Assembly (NCBI GenBank): GCA_039889245.1
Contig: JAZGVH010000002.1
Span: forward strand, 2,480,001-2,544,000
Length of the DNA stretch: 64,000 nucleotides
Origin: Dermatophilaceae bacterium Soc4.6
Lineage (GTDB): Bacteria > Actinomycetota > Actinomycetes > Actinomycetales > Dermatophilaceae
Reading direction: 5' to 3'
Shown here one piece after another: positions 44,185 to 53,206 of the stretch. Position 1 is the first letter of the stretch. Each line of letters opens with the position of its first letter. The translations under genes and the position numbers were made by a program. Under the pieces are notes generated by a model. That model was not told the origin of the DNA and searched no databases. It saw only the letters and a list, made by a program, of their open reading frames with translations.

Positions 44185-46649
44185 CGCAGCCTCCGACCGG
44201 CGCCGAAGGCCCGGGGCGCGGGCGCACCGACCAGGTGGAACTGCGTGACAGCGTCGCCCAGGCGGGTCAGGTGCTCGTGCAGCCCCCCCAGATAGTGCTC
44301 GAGGTTGGGTCGGGTGGCCCCCCCGATGGTGACGAGCGTGGCGACGTCGAGATCGTCGAGGTGCTCGCACAGGTCGTCGAGCAGCCGCTCGGGTCGGGTG
44401 GAGCCGGTCGACGTCGGCAGGGCGGCCAGGTGCTCGCGCAGGGCGGCGAGGGCGAAGTGGAGCGAGCGAGGGTTGGTGTCGTCCTTGAGCAGCAGGTCGA
44501 GCACGGTCGAGGGCCGCACCGTGCCCCGGAACCGCCGCTGGTGGGTGACCGAGCTCTCCGAGGCGGCGAGCACGACCGCCAGCACCGTGCGGTCGACCTC
44601 GAAGCCGCGCCGCTCCGTGGTCGAGCGCAGCATGATCGACAGCTGGAGCGCGCGCTCCAGCGCCCGGCCGGCCTCGAGCAGGTGCCAGCCCGGGTCGCGC
44701 ACCATGTTGGCCATGACGCCGTAGAGGGCCAGGCAGCCGCTGAGCATGCGCCCGGCGGAGTCGGCCGTCTGGTGGCTGCGCTGGGTGCGGGCCAGCGCTC
44801 CCTCGGCGCGGTCGATGACGGCGAAGGCGCGCCACACGTCGCCGGAGAGCTGGTCGCGCACGCCCTCGGCGGCCTCGCGGGCCCCGTCGAGCGACTGGGC
44901 CACGGACCCCACCCGGCCGCGGTCGGTGAGGAGCTCGCGGAAGTACGCCTCGAGGTCGCCGGCCCGGTCGGGGGGGCCGGCGAGGCGGGTGTGTGCGTCG
45001 ACGAGCACCTGCAGGCCCCGACCCTCGCTCGAGTGCGGCTGGCCCTGGGAGCCGTCGGCGAGGGGGTGGCAGGCGACGATGAGCCGTAGCAGGGTCTCGG
45101 CCCGCTCCGCGTAGCGGCCCATCCAGTAGAGGTGCTCGAGCGCTCGCGGTACCGCCGGGGTGAGGGCCTGGTTCGCGGTCAGCGGCAGCACGTCGCCGAG
45201 GCCCTGGTCGCTCTGCGCCGCCTCGGCCTTGAGCACCCACACGTCCTTTGTCGGGGCCGGGCCGAGGTGGGCGTCGAAGACGTTGCCCGAGACGAGACCG
45301 CCGACGAGGGGGCGGTAGGCCGAGCCGTAGCGCAGCGCGAAGGTGCGCATGGTCACCGGCTCCGGGGCGACGGTGAAGCCGTCAAAGACGGGCGCGCTCG
45401 ACAGGGTCGGTCGCTGCTGCCCGACGTAGCGGTGGGGTGCCGCCCCCACCTGCGCCCGGATCTCGTCGTCGGTGCCGGTGAGGGGGGTGACGCTGTCGAT
45501 GGCCCGCACGTGCAGCGCGTCGGGGTGCTCGAGCACCCGCGCGAGGCCCTGCGGCTCACCGCACCACCAGGTCGGCAGCGAGCCCAGCCGCAGCGGCTCG
45601 CTCAGCAGCAGGTCGCAGGCGCCCTCGAGGTAGGGCAGCAGGGCCGGGCTCTCGAGCACCTGCGAGCCGAGGCCGTTGACGATGCGCACGTTGCCCCGAC
45701 GCACCACCTCGACCAGGCCCGCCACCCCGAGCTGGCTCTCGGCCCGCAGCTCGAGGGGGTCGCTCCACGCGGCGTCGACGCGGCGCAGGATGACGTGCAC
45801 CGGCTCGAGCCCGCCCATGCTGCGCAGCCACACCCGGCCCCCCCGCACGGTCAGGTCGCTGCCCTGCACGAGGGGGAAGCCGAGGTTGCTGGCGATGAAG
45901 GCCTGGTCGTAGGACGTCTCGCTGTGGGTGCCCGGTGACAGCACCACCACCTGCGGGTCGGCGACCTCCTCGTCGGCGCTCTGGATCAGGGCCGAGCGCA
46001 GGGCACTGAAGAAGGGCCCCATCCGGTGCAGCACGGCCTCGCGGTAGAGCTCGGGCAGCACCCGCGACATCACGCGACGGTTCTCCATCGCGTAGCCCAG
46101 CCCCGAGGGGGCCTGGACGCGGTCGGCGAGCACCTGCCACTCACCGGTGGGGTCGCGTCCGAGGTCGGTGGCGGTCAGCACGAGCGGGCGGGGGTCGCGC
46201 ATCGACGGTCGGGCCATCAGCCGCAGGTAGCCCGGGTGCCCGAAGACCACCCCCGGCGGCACGACCCCCTCGGAGATCAGCCGCTGCTCGTCGTAGACGT
46301 CGGTCATCACCGCGTTGAGCAGCTCGGCCCGCTGGGCCAGGCCGGTCTCGAGCACGGCCCACTCGACCGCGTCGATGACCAGTGGCATCGGGTCGAGCCG
46401 CCACGGGCCGGGATCCTCGCCCGGCCGCGCGTAGGTCACGCCGTCGTTGGCCAGGAAGCGCTTGATGTCGTGGTCGACCCGGCGCAGGTCGTCGTCGGTC
46501 AGCCGGACGGCGACCTCGGCGAGCCCCTTCCAGGCCGGGCGCAGGGACCCGTCGGGCAGCACGACCTCGTCGTAGGCCGCGGCCCCGCCGCCCAGGGTCG
46601 GCTGGCCGAGGCTCTGGGCATACTCCGTGAGGACGGGGACAGCGGTCAA
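44181..46649 (-). CDS. Circularly permuted ATP-grasp plus Alpha-E fusion protein
   Basis: 822 aa. The N-terminal 480 residues are the CP-ATP-grasp domain (DUF404/DUF407: DGVTYARPGEDPGPWRLDPM, VFGHPGYLRL, GLGYAMENRRVMSRVLPELY, VVLSPGTHSETSYDQAFIAS, NVRIVNGLGSQVLESPALLP). From about residue 505 an Alpha-E domain begins (LEHLYWMGRYAERAETLLRL). ATP-grasp enzymes ligate carboxylates to amines. It matches M. tuberculosis Rv2567. TTG 46649 overlaps the upstream stop (TTGA), indicating translational coupling. No experimentally known product. Confidence 0.92.
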   Translation of the reverse strand: MTAVPVLTEYAQSLGQPTLGGGAAAYDEVVLPDGSLRPAWKGLAEVAVRLTDDDLRRVDHDIKRFLANDGVTYARPGEDPGPWRLDPMPLVIDAVEWAVLETGLAQRAELLNAVMTDVYDEQRLISEGVVPPGVVFGHPGYLRLMARPSMRDPRPLVLTATDLGRDPTGEWQVLADRVQAPSGLGYAMENRRVMSRVLPELYREAVLHRMGPFFSALRSALIQSADEEVADPQVVVLSPGTHSETSYDQAFIASNLGFPLVQGSDLTVRGGRVWLRSMGGLEPVHVILRRVDAAWSDPLELRAESQLGVAGLVEVVRRGNVRIVNGLGSQVLESPALLPYLEGACDLLLSEPLRLGSLPTWWCGEPQGLARVLEHPDALHVRAIDSVTPLTGTDDEIRAQVGAAPHRYVGQQRPTLSSAPVFDGFTVAPEPVTMRTFALRYGSAYRPLVGGLVSGNVFDAHLGPAPTKDVWVLKAEAAQSDQGLGDVLPLTANQALTPAVPRALEHLYWMGRYAERAETLLRLIVACHPLADGSQGQPHSSEGRGLQVLVDAHTRLAGPPDRAGDLEAYFRELLTDRGRVGSVAQSLDGAREAAEGVRDQLSGDVWRAFAVIDRAEGALARTQRSHQTADSAGRMLSGCLALYGVMANMVRDPGWHLLEAGRALERALQLSIMLRSTTERRGFEVDRTVLAVVLAASESSVTHQRRFRGTVRPSTVLDLLLKDDTNPRSLHFALAALREHLAALPTSTGSTRPERLLDDLCEHLDDLDVATLVTIGGATRPNLEHYLGGLHEHLTRLGDAVTQFHLVGAPAPRAFGAGRRLR

Positions 46650-49600
46650 GGCGAGCCCGGGTGCCCGTCGGCCCCACGGGCGGCGTCAGTGGTGCCCCGG
46701 CCGCCGACCGCCCCGGCCGCCCCGACGGTCTGGGCCTTCTCGGTGGTCTGGGTCGTGACGCTCGACGCCATCATCCGCGGGTCGGAGCGGGGGTCGACCG
46801 CCGTCTCGCCGATGGGCCGCGCCGTCCGGGGGACGGCGCGCCGCAGGTCGAGGGTGCGGGGGTACTCCGCGCTCGCGGCGGCCCGTCCGGTCTCGCGCAG
46901 CGCGGCGATGTCGAGCCGGCCCGGGGTGTGCCCGCGGGGCTCGAAGCGGCTGGAGCGGCGCGACTCGGCCTCGTTGGCGTTGATCGGGGGGTGGTCGTAG
47001 CTGCGGCCGCCGGGGTGGACGACGTGGTAGGTCGCGCCGCCGACGGAGGTGGCCGAGGCGATGTCGACGACGTCGACGTGCAGCGGCGAGTGCACCTCGA
47101 TCGAGGGGTGCAGGGCCGACCACGGCTGCCACGCGCGGTAGCGCACACCGGCGTAGTACTCACCGGCCACGCCGGTCGGGGTCAGGGGCACCGGCACACC
47201 CTGACAGGTGACGAGGTGCTGCTGGGGCGAGATGCCGGTGACCCGCACCTGCAGCCGCTCGACCGAGCTGTCGACGTAGCGGGCGGTGCCGCCAGCGGTT
47301 GCCTCCTCGCCGAGCACGTGCCACGGCTCGATGGCCGAGCGCAGCTCGAGCTCGATGCCACCGGTCAGCCGCGTCATGCCGATGCGGGGAAAGCGGAACT
47401 CGGTGAAGGGGTCGAGCCACGACGCCTCGAAGGGCAGCCCGTGAGCGCGCAGGTCGGCGACGACCTGCGCGATGTCGCGGGTCGCACCCTGCGGCAGCAG
47501 GACGTCGTCGTGCAGGGCCGTGCCCCAGCGCACGAGGTCGCCGCGGTCGGGTGACTCCCAGAACATCGTGACGAGGCAGCGCACGAGCAGAGTCTGCAGG
47601 AGAGCCATCTGGGGGTGCGGGGGCATCTCGAAGCCGCGCAGCTCGAGCAGGCCGAGCCGCCCGCGCGAGGAGTCGGGGGAGTACATCTTGTCGATGCAGA
47701 ACTCGGCCCGGTGGGTGTTACCGGTCAGGTCGGTGAGCAGGTGGCGCAGCGCTCGGTCGACCAGCCACGGGCGGGGGTCGCCGCCGAGGTCCTCCGCCTG
47801 GGCGGTCAGGCGGTCGATCTCGGCGAGCGCGATCTCCATCTCGTAGACCGCCTCGGGGCGGCCCTCGTCGAAGCGCGGCGCCTGGCTGGTCGGGCCGATG
47901 AAGCGGCCGGAGAAGAGGTAGGACAGCGAGGGGTGGCGCTGCCAGTAGCGCACGAGGCTGGCCAGCAGGTCGGGGCGGCGCAGCATCGGGGAGTCGACCG
48001 GCTGCCGTCCACCGAGGGTGATGTGGTTGCCGCCACCGGTGCCGGTGTGCAGGCCGTCGTTGTCGAACTTCTCCGTCGTGAGCCGGGCCTGGCGGGCCTC
48101 CTCGTACAGGGTGGTGGTCAGCTCGCGCTGCTCCGCCCAGCTGCCCGTCGGCTGCACGTTGACCTCGATGACCCCGGGGTCGGGGGTGACCGTCAGGCGG
48201 GTCAGGCGCGGGTCGGGCGGCGGGCCGTAGCCCTCGAGGACCACCGGTACGCCCAGGGTCGCCGCCGTGCCCTCGACCAGACGCAGGAGGAGGGCGTAGT
48301 CGTCGAGGCGCTCGGTCGGCGGGAGGAAGACGTGCACGAAGCCCTCGCGGGCCTCGACCGTCAACGCTGTGGTCGGCTGCTCCTCGGGGTCGACGACCGT
48401 GACGACGGGCAGGTCGACGAGCAGCGGCGGGCCGGCGACGAGATAGCTCGGCTCACCCTGGTAGTCGGGGTCGGTCCACGCGATGGCATCGAGCGGCAGG
48501 CGCAGGCCGACCGGCGACGAGCCCGACTGCAGGACCAGCCGGCCGCGGCGGAAGCTCCACTGCGGCGAGGTCCACTCGTCGCCCGTGACCAACGGCAGCA
48601 CCCACCCGGCGGGCTCGGTCGTCTGGGCGTCCAGGGCGGCGACCACCGCGAGGTCGGGGTCGAGGTCGCCGGCGTCGGGCGGTGGGCCGGCGGGCTGCCG
48701 GACGTGCTCGCTGAGGGTGGCGAAGGGGTCTTCGTACGCCGGGAGGACGGCCTCGGGAGGTAGGCCGAGCACCCTCGCGATCTCGGCGGCGACGGTGCGG
48801 GCGCGCGCCGGCGCATCGTCCTGCGCGGTGTCGGGGGCCCACGGGTCGGCGAGCAGGGACGGGTCGCTCCACAGCGTCGTGCCGTCGGCCAGCCACTGCA
48901 GGTCGACCTGCCAGCGGGGTAGCGGCTCACCGGGATACCACTTGCCCTGGCCGCGGTGCACGGCCCCGCCGACGGCATATCGGGCGCGCAGCCGCTCGGC
49001 CAGGTCGCCCGCGAGCCGGCGCTTGTCATCGCCGTCGGCGTCGGTGTTCCACTGGGGCGAGACCATGTCGTCGAGCGCGACGAAGGTGGGCTCGCCGCCC
49101 ATCGTCAGGCGCACGTCGTCGGCCTCGAGGCGTCGGTCGACCTCCTCGCCCAGGGCGTCGATGCGCTGCCACTGGGCGTCGGTGTAGGGCTTGGTGACCC
49201 GCGGGTCCTCGTGGATGCGGGTGACCTCGTTGTGGAAGGAGAAGGTCACCTCGACCGGCTCGCTCAGGCCCTCGATCGGCGCGGCGGATGACGGGTGCGG
49301 CGTCGCCGACAGGGGGATGTGACCCTCGCCGGCGAAGAGGGCCGACGTCGGGTCGAGCCCGACCCAGCCCGCGCCGGGGATGAAGACCTCGGTCCACGCG
49401 TGCAGGTCGGTGAAGTCGGCGGTCGGCCCGCTGGGTCCGTCGAGCGAGGCCTGGTCGGCGCTCAGCTGCACGAGGTAGCCCGAGACGAAGCGCGCGGCCA
49501 GGCCGTACTGCCGCAGCAGGGAGACCAGCAGCCACGCGCTGTCGCGGCACGAGCCGATCGCCCGCGTCAGCGTGGTGTCGGGGGTCTGGACGCCGGTCTC

Positions 49601-50125
49601 CATGCGCACGGAGTAGGCGACGTCGTTGTGCACCGCGGTGTTGAGCTGCGAGAGCCAGGTGACGGTCTCGACGCCCTCGGCGGGCAGCGGCGGCAGAGCC
49701 GCGAGCCAGCTCGTGACGACCGGGCCGGGGGTGTCGGCGTCGGCCGGGGTCGCGTTCTCGCCGACGGGTCGCAGGTAGGGCGCGAGGTCGGCCGCCAGCG
49801 AGGCTTCATACGTGAAGGGGAAGCGCTCGGCGTAGTCCTCGATGAAGAAGTCGAGGGGGTTGATGACCATGAGGTCGGCGACGAGGCCGACCGTGATGTC
49901 GAGCTGGGTGACCTTCTCGGGGAAGACGATGCGGGCCAGCCAGTTGCCGAAGGGGTCCTGCTGCCAGTTGAGGAAGTGGCCCTCGGGCTTGATGTCGAGG
50001 GAGTAGGCCTCGATCGGAGTGCGCGAGTGGGGGGCGGGGCGCAGGCGCACCACGTGCGGCCCCAGCACCACCGGGTGCGCGAAGTCGTACGTCGTGCGGT
50101 GCTCGAGGGCGACCTTGATCGACAT
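46646..50125 (-). CDS. Transglutaminase-like plus DUF2126 large protein
   Basis: 1159 aa. The N-terminal transglutaminase half (MSIKVALEHRTTYDFAHPVV) has the triad GSCRDSAWL (Cys193), LHAWTEVF (His242) and GLDPTSA (Asp258). From about residue 345 (LTMGGEPTFVALDD) to the end is DUF2126, a glutamine-synthetase-like ligase-type domain by published family analysis. Conserved parts are GKWYPGEPLPRWQ, EVNVQPTGSW, TGTGGGNHITLGG and HRAEFCIDKMYSPDSSRGRL. It matches M. tuberculosis Rv2566. ATG 50125 lacks a ribosome site; AATACT 6 nt upstream suggests leaderless translation. First gene of the operon. Confidence 0.92.
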   Translation of the reverse strand: MSIKVALEHRTTYDFAHPVVLGPHVVRLRPAPHSRTPIEAYSLDIKPEGHFLNWQQDPFGNWLARIVFPEKVTQLDITVGLVADLMVINPLDFFIEDYAERFPFTYEASLAADLAPYLRPVGENATPADADTPGPVVTSWLAALPPLPAEGVETVTWLSQLNTAVHNDVAYSVRMETGVQTPDTTLTRAIGSCRDSAWLLVSLLRQYGLAARFVSGYLVQLSADQASLDGPSGPTADFTDLHAWTEVFIPGAGWVGLDPTSALFAGEGHIPLSATPHPSSAAPIEGLSEPVEVTFSFHNEVTRIHEDPRVTKPYTDAQWQRIDALGEEVDRRLEADDVRLTMGGEPTFVALDDMVSPQWNTDADGDDKRRLAGDLAERLRARYAVGGAVHRGQGKWYPGEPLPRWQVDLQWLADGTTLWSDPSLLADPWAPDTAQDDAPARARTVAAEIARVLGLPPEAVLPAYEDPFATLSEHVRQPAGPPPDAGDLDPDLAVVAALDAQTTEPAGWVLPLVTGDEWTSPQWSFRRGRLVLQSGSSPVGLRLPLDAIAWTDPDYQGEPSYLVAGPPLLVDLPVVTVVDPEEQPTTALTVEAREGFVHVFLPPTERLDDYALLLRLVEGTAATLGVPVVLEGYGPPPDPRLTRLTVTPDPGVIEVNVQPTGSWAEQRELTTTLYEEARQARLTTEKFDNDGLHTGTGGGNHITLGGRQPVDSPMLRRPDLLASLVRYWQRHPSLSYLFSGRFIGPTSQAPRFDEGRPEAVYEMEIALAEIDRLTAQAEDLGGDPRPWLVDRALRHLLTDLTGNTHRAEFCIDKMYSPDSSRGRLGLLELRGFEMPPHPQMALLQTLLVRCLVTMFWESPDRGDLVRWGTALHDDVLLPQGATRDIAQVVADLRAHGLPFEASWLDPFTEFRFPRIGMTRLTGGIELELRSAIEPWHVLGEEATAGGTARYVDSSVERLQVRVTGISPQQHLVTCQGVPVPLTPTGVAGEYYAGVRYRAWQPWSALHPSIEVHSPLHVDVVDIASATSVGGATYHVVHPGGRSYDHPPINANEAESRRSSRFEPRGHTPGRLDIAALRETGRAAASAEYPRTLDLRRAVPRTARPIGETAVDPRSDPRMMASSVTTQTTEKAQTVGAAGAVGGRGTTDAARGADGHPGSP

Positions 50126-50270
50126 GCGGGCAGTATTGCCGAGACGGGTGACAGCCGCGTTACCAAGACCATCTAGTGGGTAGCTCACCGTCGCCGGTTA
50201 CCGGCCGACCCGCGTCCGCTCAACCCACCTTCGGGCCCGGTCGTGGCGGTAGCGTCTGCTTCGCGACGAG

Positions 50271-50307
50271 CCCGAACCCCTACCGCGGGGGCAGCACGGG
50301 GTTCGGG
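50271..50307 (-). terminator. Terminator after the alpha/beta hydrolase gene
   Basis: Perfect 10-bp inverted repeat CCCGAACCCC/GGGGTTCGGG with a 17-nt loop, about 30 bp past the leftward hydrolase stop and upstream of the DUF2126 operon. Confidence 0.65.
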
Positions 50308-50338
50308 GCCTCGCCGGGGTCGTTGAGGGACCTCGCCG

Positions 50339-51331
50339 TCAGGGGCGGGCCAGCGACGCCAGGAGCTCCACCGACGCGCGGACGATCGCCGACTGCGCGG
50401 TCGCGCGGTCGGTCGTCGGGGTGCCGTCACCCGGCTGCGGCCCGTAGTCGCCGAAGAACGCGTGCACCCCTCCGTCGACCGCCGTGTAGGCCGTGTCGGC
50501 CGGTAGGTCGGGTCGGCTCGCGTCGATGTCGGCCGGGGTCGCGAGCCCGTCGCGGGTGCCCGAGACCGAGGCCACGCGCAGACCGCTGTCGGCGAGCGAC
50601 CCGAGCGGGTAGGACGCCCACAGCAGCAGGCCGGTCACGCGTGGGTGCTGGCCACCGGCATACGACGACGCCGCGACCCCGCCGAGGCTGTGGCCGCCGA
50701 CGGCCCAGTGCGCCACCTCGGGGTGCGCGGCGACGATCGCGTCGGGCGCGCCGATCGCGGTGAAACCGATGTCGAGGGGCTGCTTGACGACGACCACGAG
50801 GTAGCCGCTGGCCGCGATCCGCGTCATCAGCGGCAGGTAGGCGCGCGGGTCCACCCGGGCGCCAGGCTGGAAGACCAGCCCTGTGGAGGCCGACCCGGCG
50901 CGTGGCGTGAGCGTGATCGTCGTCGCGCTGTCGCGGACGGCGACCTCGCCCGACCCCGCGAGGGCCGCGATGGCCGCGGAAGTGCCGGGGAAGGGCACGA
51001 GGTAGACCGTCGACCCGACCACCACGGCGGCGAGCAGACCGGCCAGGACGCGCCCGGTGACGACCGCCCCGCGCCGTCGTCGGGGCAGCCCCGGCCCGCG
51101 ACGCAGGTCGTGCAGAGCGCCGGCGAGCAGCAGCACCCCGGCGAGCGCACCCACGGCCAGCAGCACGGCGTAGGCCGGGTGGCCGGCCCGGATGGTGTCG
51201 AACCGCAGGGCGGTGACCACGCCCGCGACGAGCAGGAGCGGCAGACCGAGGACGACTCTCCATGCGGCTCGACGCCGGGGGTTGCGCTTGCGCTCCACGG
51301 GACTGGTCGCGGCAGCAGCCTCAGCGCTCAT
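50339..51331 (-). CDS. Membrane-anchored alpha/beta hydrolase
   Basis: 330 aa. Three N-terminal hydrophobic segments (VVLGLPLLLVAGVVTAL, AYAVLLAVGALAGVLLLAGA, VLAGLLAAVVVGSTVYLV) precede an alpha/beta hydrolase domain with the nucleophile elbow GGHSLGGVA, an aspartate in SGTRDGLAT and the catalytic-type histidine in DGGVHAFFGDYG. The hydrolase part is probably outside the membrane. Substrate unknown. ATG 51331 is chosen; an upstream start at 51400 would add a poorly conserved tail. Confidence 0.83.
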   Translation of the reverse strand: MSAEAAAATSPVERKRNPRRRAAWRVVLGLPLLLVAGVVTALRFDTIRAGHPAYAVLLAVGALAGVLLLAGALHDLRRGPGLPRRRRGAVVTGRVLAGLLAAVVVGSTVYLVPFPGTSAAIAALAGSGEVAVRDSATTITLTPRAGSASTGLVFQPGARVDPRAYLPLMTRIAASGYLVVVVKQPLDIGFTAIGAPDAIVAAHPEVAHWAVGGHSLGGVAASSYAGGQHPRVTGLLLWASYPLGSLADSGLRVASVSGTRDGLATPADIDASRPDLPADTAYTAVDGGVHAFFGDYGPQPGDGTPTTDRATAQSAIVRASVELLASLARP

Positions 51332-51416
51332 GAGCAGGAGTATGCAGCGCCGGGTGCCGGTGCGGGTCGCCAGCACCGGACCGCAGGACGGGGACGGCAC
51401 CTTCTGCGCGAGGCCC

Positions 51417-52325
51417 TCAGGCCCCGAATCGTGACTCCAGCTCGCTGATCTCGGGCAGCCCGACGGTGGCGGTGAAGTCGTCGAAGGCGGGCAGCTCGAC
51501 CGCCCGGGGCGTGCCGTCGCGCTTGATCGCCTCGAGCACCGTCTGCACCGCCGCGGTCGCCGCGAGCAGGGTGGCGATGGGGTAGATCACGAGGCTGAAG
51601 CCGAGCTCGGCGACCCGCTCCAGCTCGAGCGGCGGGGTGCGCCCACCCTCGGCGGCGTTGAAGACGAGGGGGGCGACCCCGGCCAGCTCGCGGGCGACCC
51701 GCTCGATGTCGGCGACGCTCGTCGGGGCCTCGACGAAGAGCACGTCGGCCCCGGCCTCGGCGTAGGCGCGGGCCCGGGCGATGGCTGCGTCGAGGCCCTC
51801 GACGGCCGCGGCGTCGGTGCGGGCGATGAGCACGAGGTCGGGGTCTCGGCGGGCGGCCACCGCGGCCCGGATCTTGCCCACCATCTCGGCCGTGGGCACG
51901 ACCTCCTTGCCGGACATGTGCCCGCACTTCTTCGGCGTCACCTGGTCCTCGAGGTGCAGCCCGGCCACCCCCGCCTGCTCCCACATGCGCATGGTGCGCA
52001 CGACGTTGACCGCGTTGCCGTAGCCGGTGTCGGCGTCGACGACCACCGGCACGTCGACGGCGTCGACGAAGCGCCGCGCCTGGTCGGCCATCTCGGCCGC
52101 GCCGAGCAGCCCGACGTCGGGGCGCCCGAGCAGCGACGCGGTCGCGCCGAAGCCGGTCAGGTAGACGACGTCGAAGCCCGCCTGCTCGACCAGCCGCGCC
52201 GAGAGGGCGTCGTAGGCGCCGGGGGCCACGAGCGGCGTGGGGGCGGCGATGAGCTCGCGCAGCCGGCGGCGCGCGGCCGACGGGCTGCCCGTCGGCGCGG
52301 CGGGGTCGGGGAGGAGCGTGCCCAT
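51417..52325 (-). CDS. Isocitrate lyase/PEP mutase superfamily enzyme
   Basis: A 302-aa TIM-barrel enzyme of the PEP mutase/isocitrate lyase family. It has VYLTGFGATASLLGRPDVGL, VVDADTGYGNAVNVVRTM, LEDQVTPKKCGHM (signature KKCGH, Cys134) and ARTDA. It resembles 2-methylisocitrate lyase, dimethylmalate lyase and oxaloacetate decarboxylase-type members; which reaction is not decidable. ATG 52325 has GGAGG five nt upstream. Divergent from the GntR gene, so likely co-regulated with the hydantoinase operon. Confidence 0.88.
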   Translation of the reverse strand: MGTLLPDPAAPTGSPSAARRRLRELIAAPTPLVAPGAYDALSARLVEQAGFDVVYLTGFGATASLLGRPDVGLLGAAEMADQARRFVDAVDVPVVVDADTGYGNAVNVVRTMRMWEQAGVAGLHLEDQVTPKKCGHMSGKEVVPTAEMVGKIRAAVAARRDPDLVLIARTDAAAVEGLDAAIARARAYAEAGADVLFVEAPTSVADIERVARELAGVAPLVFNAAEGGRTPPLELERVAELGFSLVIYPIATLLAATAAVQTVLEAIKRDGTPRAVELPAFDDFTATVGLPEISELESRFGA

Positions 52326-52421
52326 GGTGACCTCCGGGGTCGTGAGGCGGGTCGGTGCAGACAGGTGTCCAGACTTGCATGCAGTGGGATGGTGCTGCGG
52401 GAAAACGTACGCCCGAAACCC

Positions 52422-52460
52422 TTGTGGGTCCAGCCTTCCCGGCCTAGATTGCACACAATC
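52422..52460 (+). promoter_or_regulatory. gntR promoter with overlapping palindromic operator
   Basis: TTGTGG (52422-52427) and TAGATT (52445-52450) are 17 bp apart, an ideal spacing. GATTGCACACAATC (52447-52460) is a perfect dyad (GATTG/CAATC, 4-nt centre) covering the -10 and likely start site, the kind of site FadR/GntR regulators bind. This suggests autorepression and possibly control of both divergent units. Confidence 0.65.
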
Positions 52461-52483
52461 ACCGATCCGGACGGGAGGCGCGC

Positions 52484-53206
52484 ATGACAGCCCTCCCGTC
52501 CGGCACGGCCACCGACCGGGTGGTCGACACGCTGCGCGAGCTGATCCTCCACGGCGACCTCGTCCCTGGGGCGCGGCTCGGCGAGGTGGAGCTCGCTGAC
52601 CGCCTCGGGGTCAGCCGCACCCCCGTGCGCGAGGCGCTGTCGCGGCTCGGCGCCCTGGGTCTGGTCGACACGGCGCCCAACCGGGGGGCGCGGGTGGCGA
52701 CCTGGAGCACCGCCGAGCTCGAGATGGTCTTCGACCTGCGCACCGCCCTCGAGCCGCGGCTCACGGCGCTCGCCGTCCCGCGGGCGACCCCCGACGACGT
52801 CGGCGACCTCGGGCGGCTGGCCGAGGCGACGGTCGCGGTCGGGCGCCCCGGCTCCGGTCAGGACCTCGACGCCCTCGTCGGGGCCAACCGCGCCTTCCAC
52901 GACCGCATCGTCGAGGTCGCCGGGCACCCGGCGCTGGCCGGGGCGCTCGCCACGGCGATCCAGACGCCGCTGCAGCGACGCAACTTCCATGCGTACGACG
53001 AGCTGGCCCTGCGGCGCAGCCTCGCCCACCACGTCGAGATCGTCGACGCCTTCCGCGCGCGTGACGAGGCCTGGGCCGCCGCCGTCATGACCGCCCACAT
53101 CCGGCACGCGCGCACCGTCATGGTGCGCACCACGACCTTACTGGCCGACCCGCCCCCAGCAGCCCCAGCAGCCCCAGCAGCCCCAGCAGAAGGAGCACCC
53201 TCATGA
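52484..53206 (+). CDS. GntR-family regulator, FadR subfamily
   Basis: 240 aa. The N-terminal winged helix (RVVDTLRELILHGDLVPGAR, LADRLGVSRTPVREALSRL) is followed by an FCD effector domain (LEMVFDLRTALEPRLTALAV, NRAFHDRIVEVAGHPAL, HVEIVDAFRARDEAWAAAVM, HIRHAR) with the His and acidic residues that bind metal and carboxylate ligands. ATG 52484 follows GGGAGG (52473). It ends in a Pro-Ala-Ala repeat and its stop overlaps hyuA. A likely repressor of the hydantoinase genes. Confidence 0.93.
   Translation: MTALPSGTATDRVVDTLRELILHGDLVPGARLGEVELADRLGVSRTPVREALSRLGALGLVDTAPNRGARVATWSTAELEMVFDLRTALEPRLTALAVPRATPDDVGDLGRLAEATVAVGRPGSGQDLDALVGANRAFHDRIVEVAGHPALAGALATAIQTPLQRRNFHAYDELALRRSLAHHVEIVDAFRARDEAWAAAVMTAHIRHARTVMVRTTTLLADPPPAAPAAPAAPAEGAPS
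53155..53189 (+). repeat. 9-bp tandem repeat (about four copies) at the 3' end of gntR
   Basis: Unit CCCAGCAGC from 53155, encoding P-A-A. The repeat tract ends directly at AAGGAG (53190-53195), the ribosome site of hyuA, 7 nt before its ATG. Confidence 0.9.
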
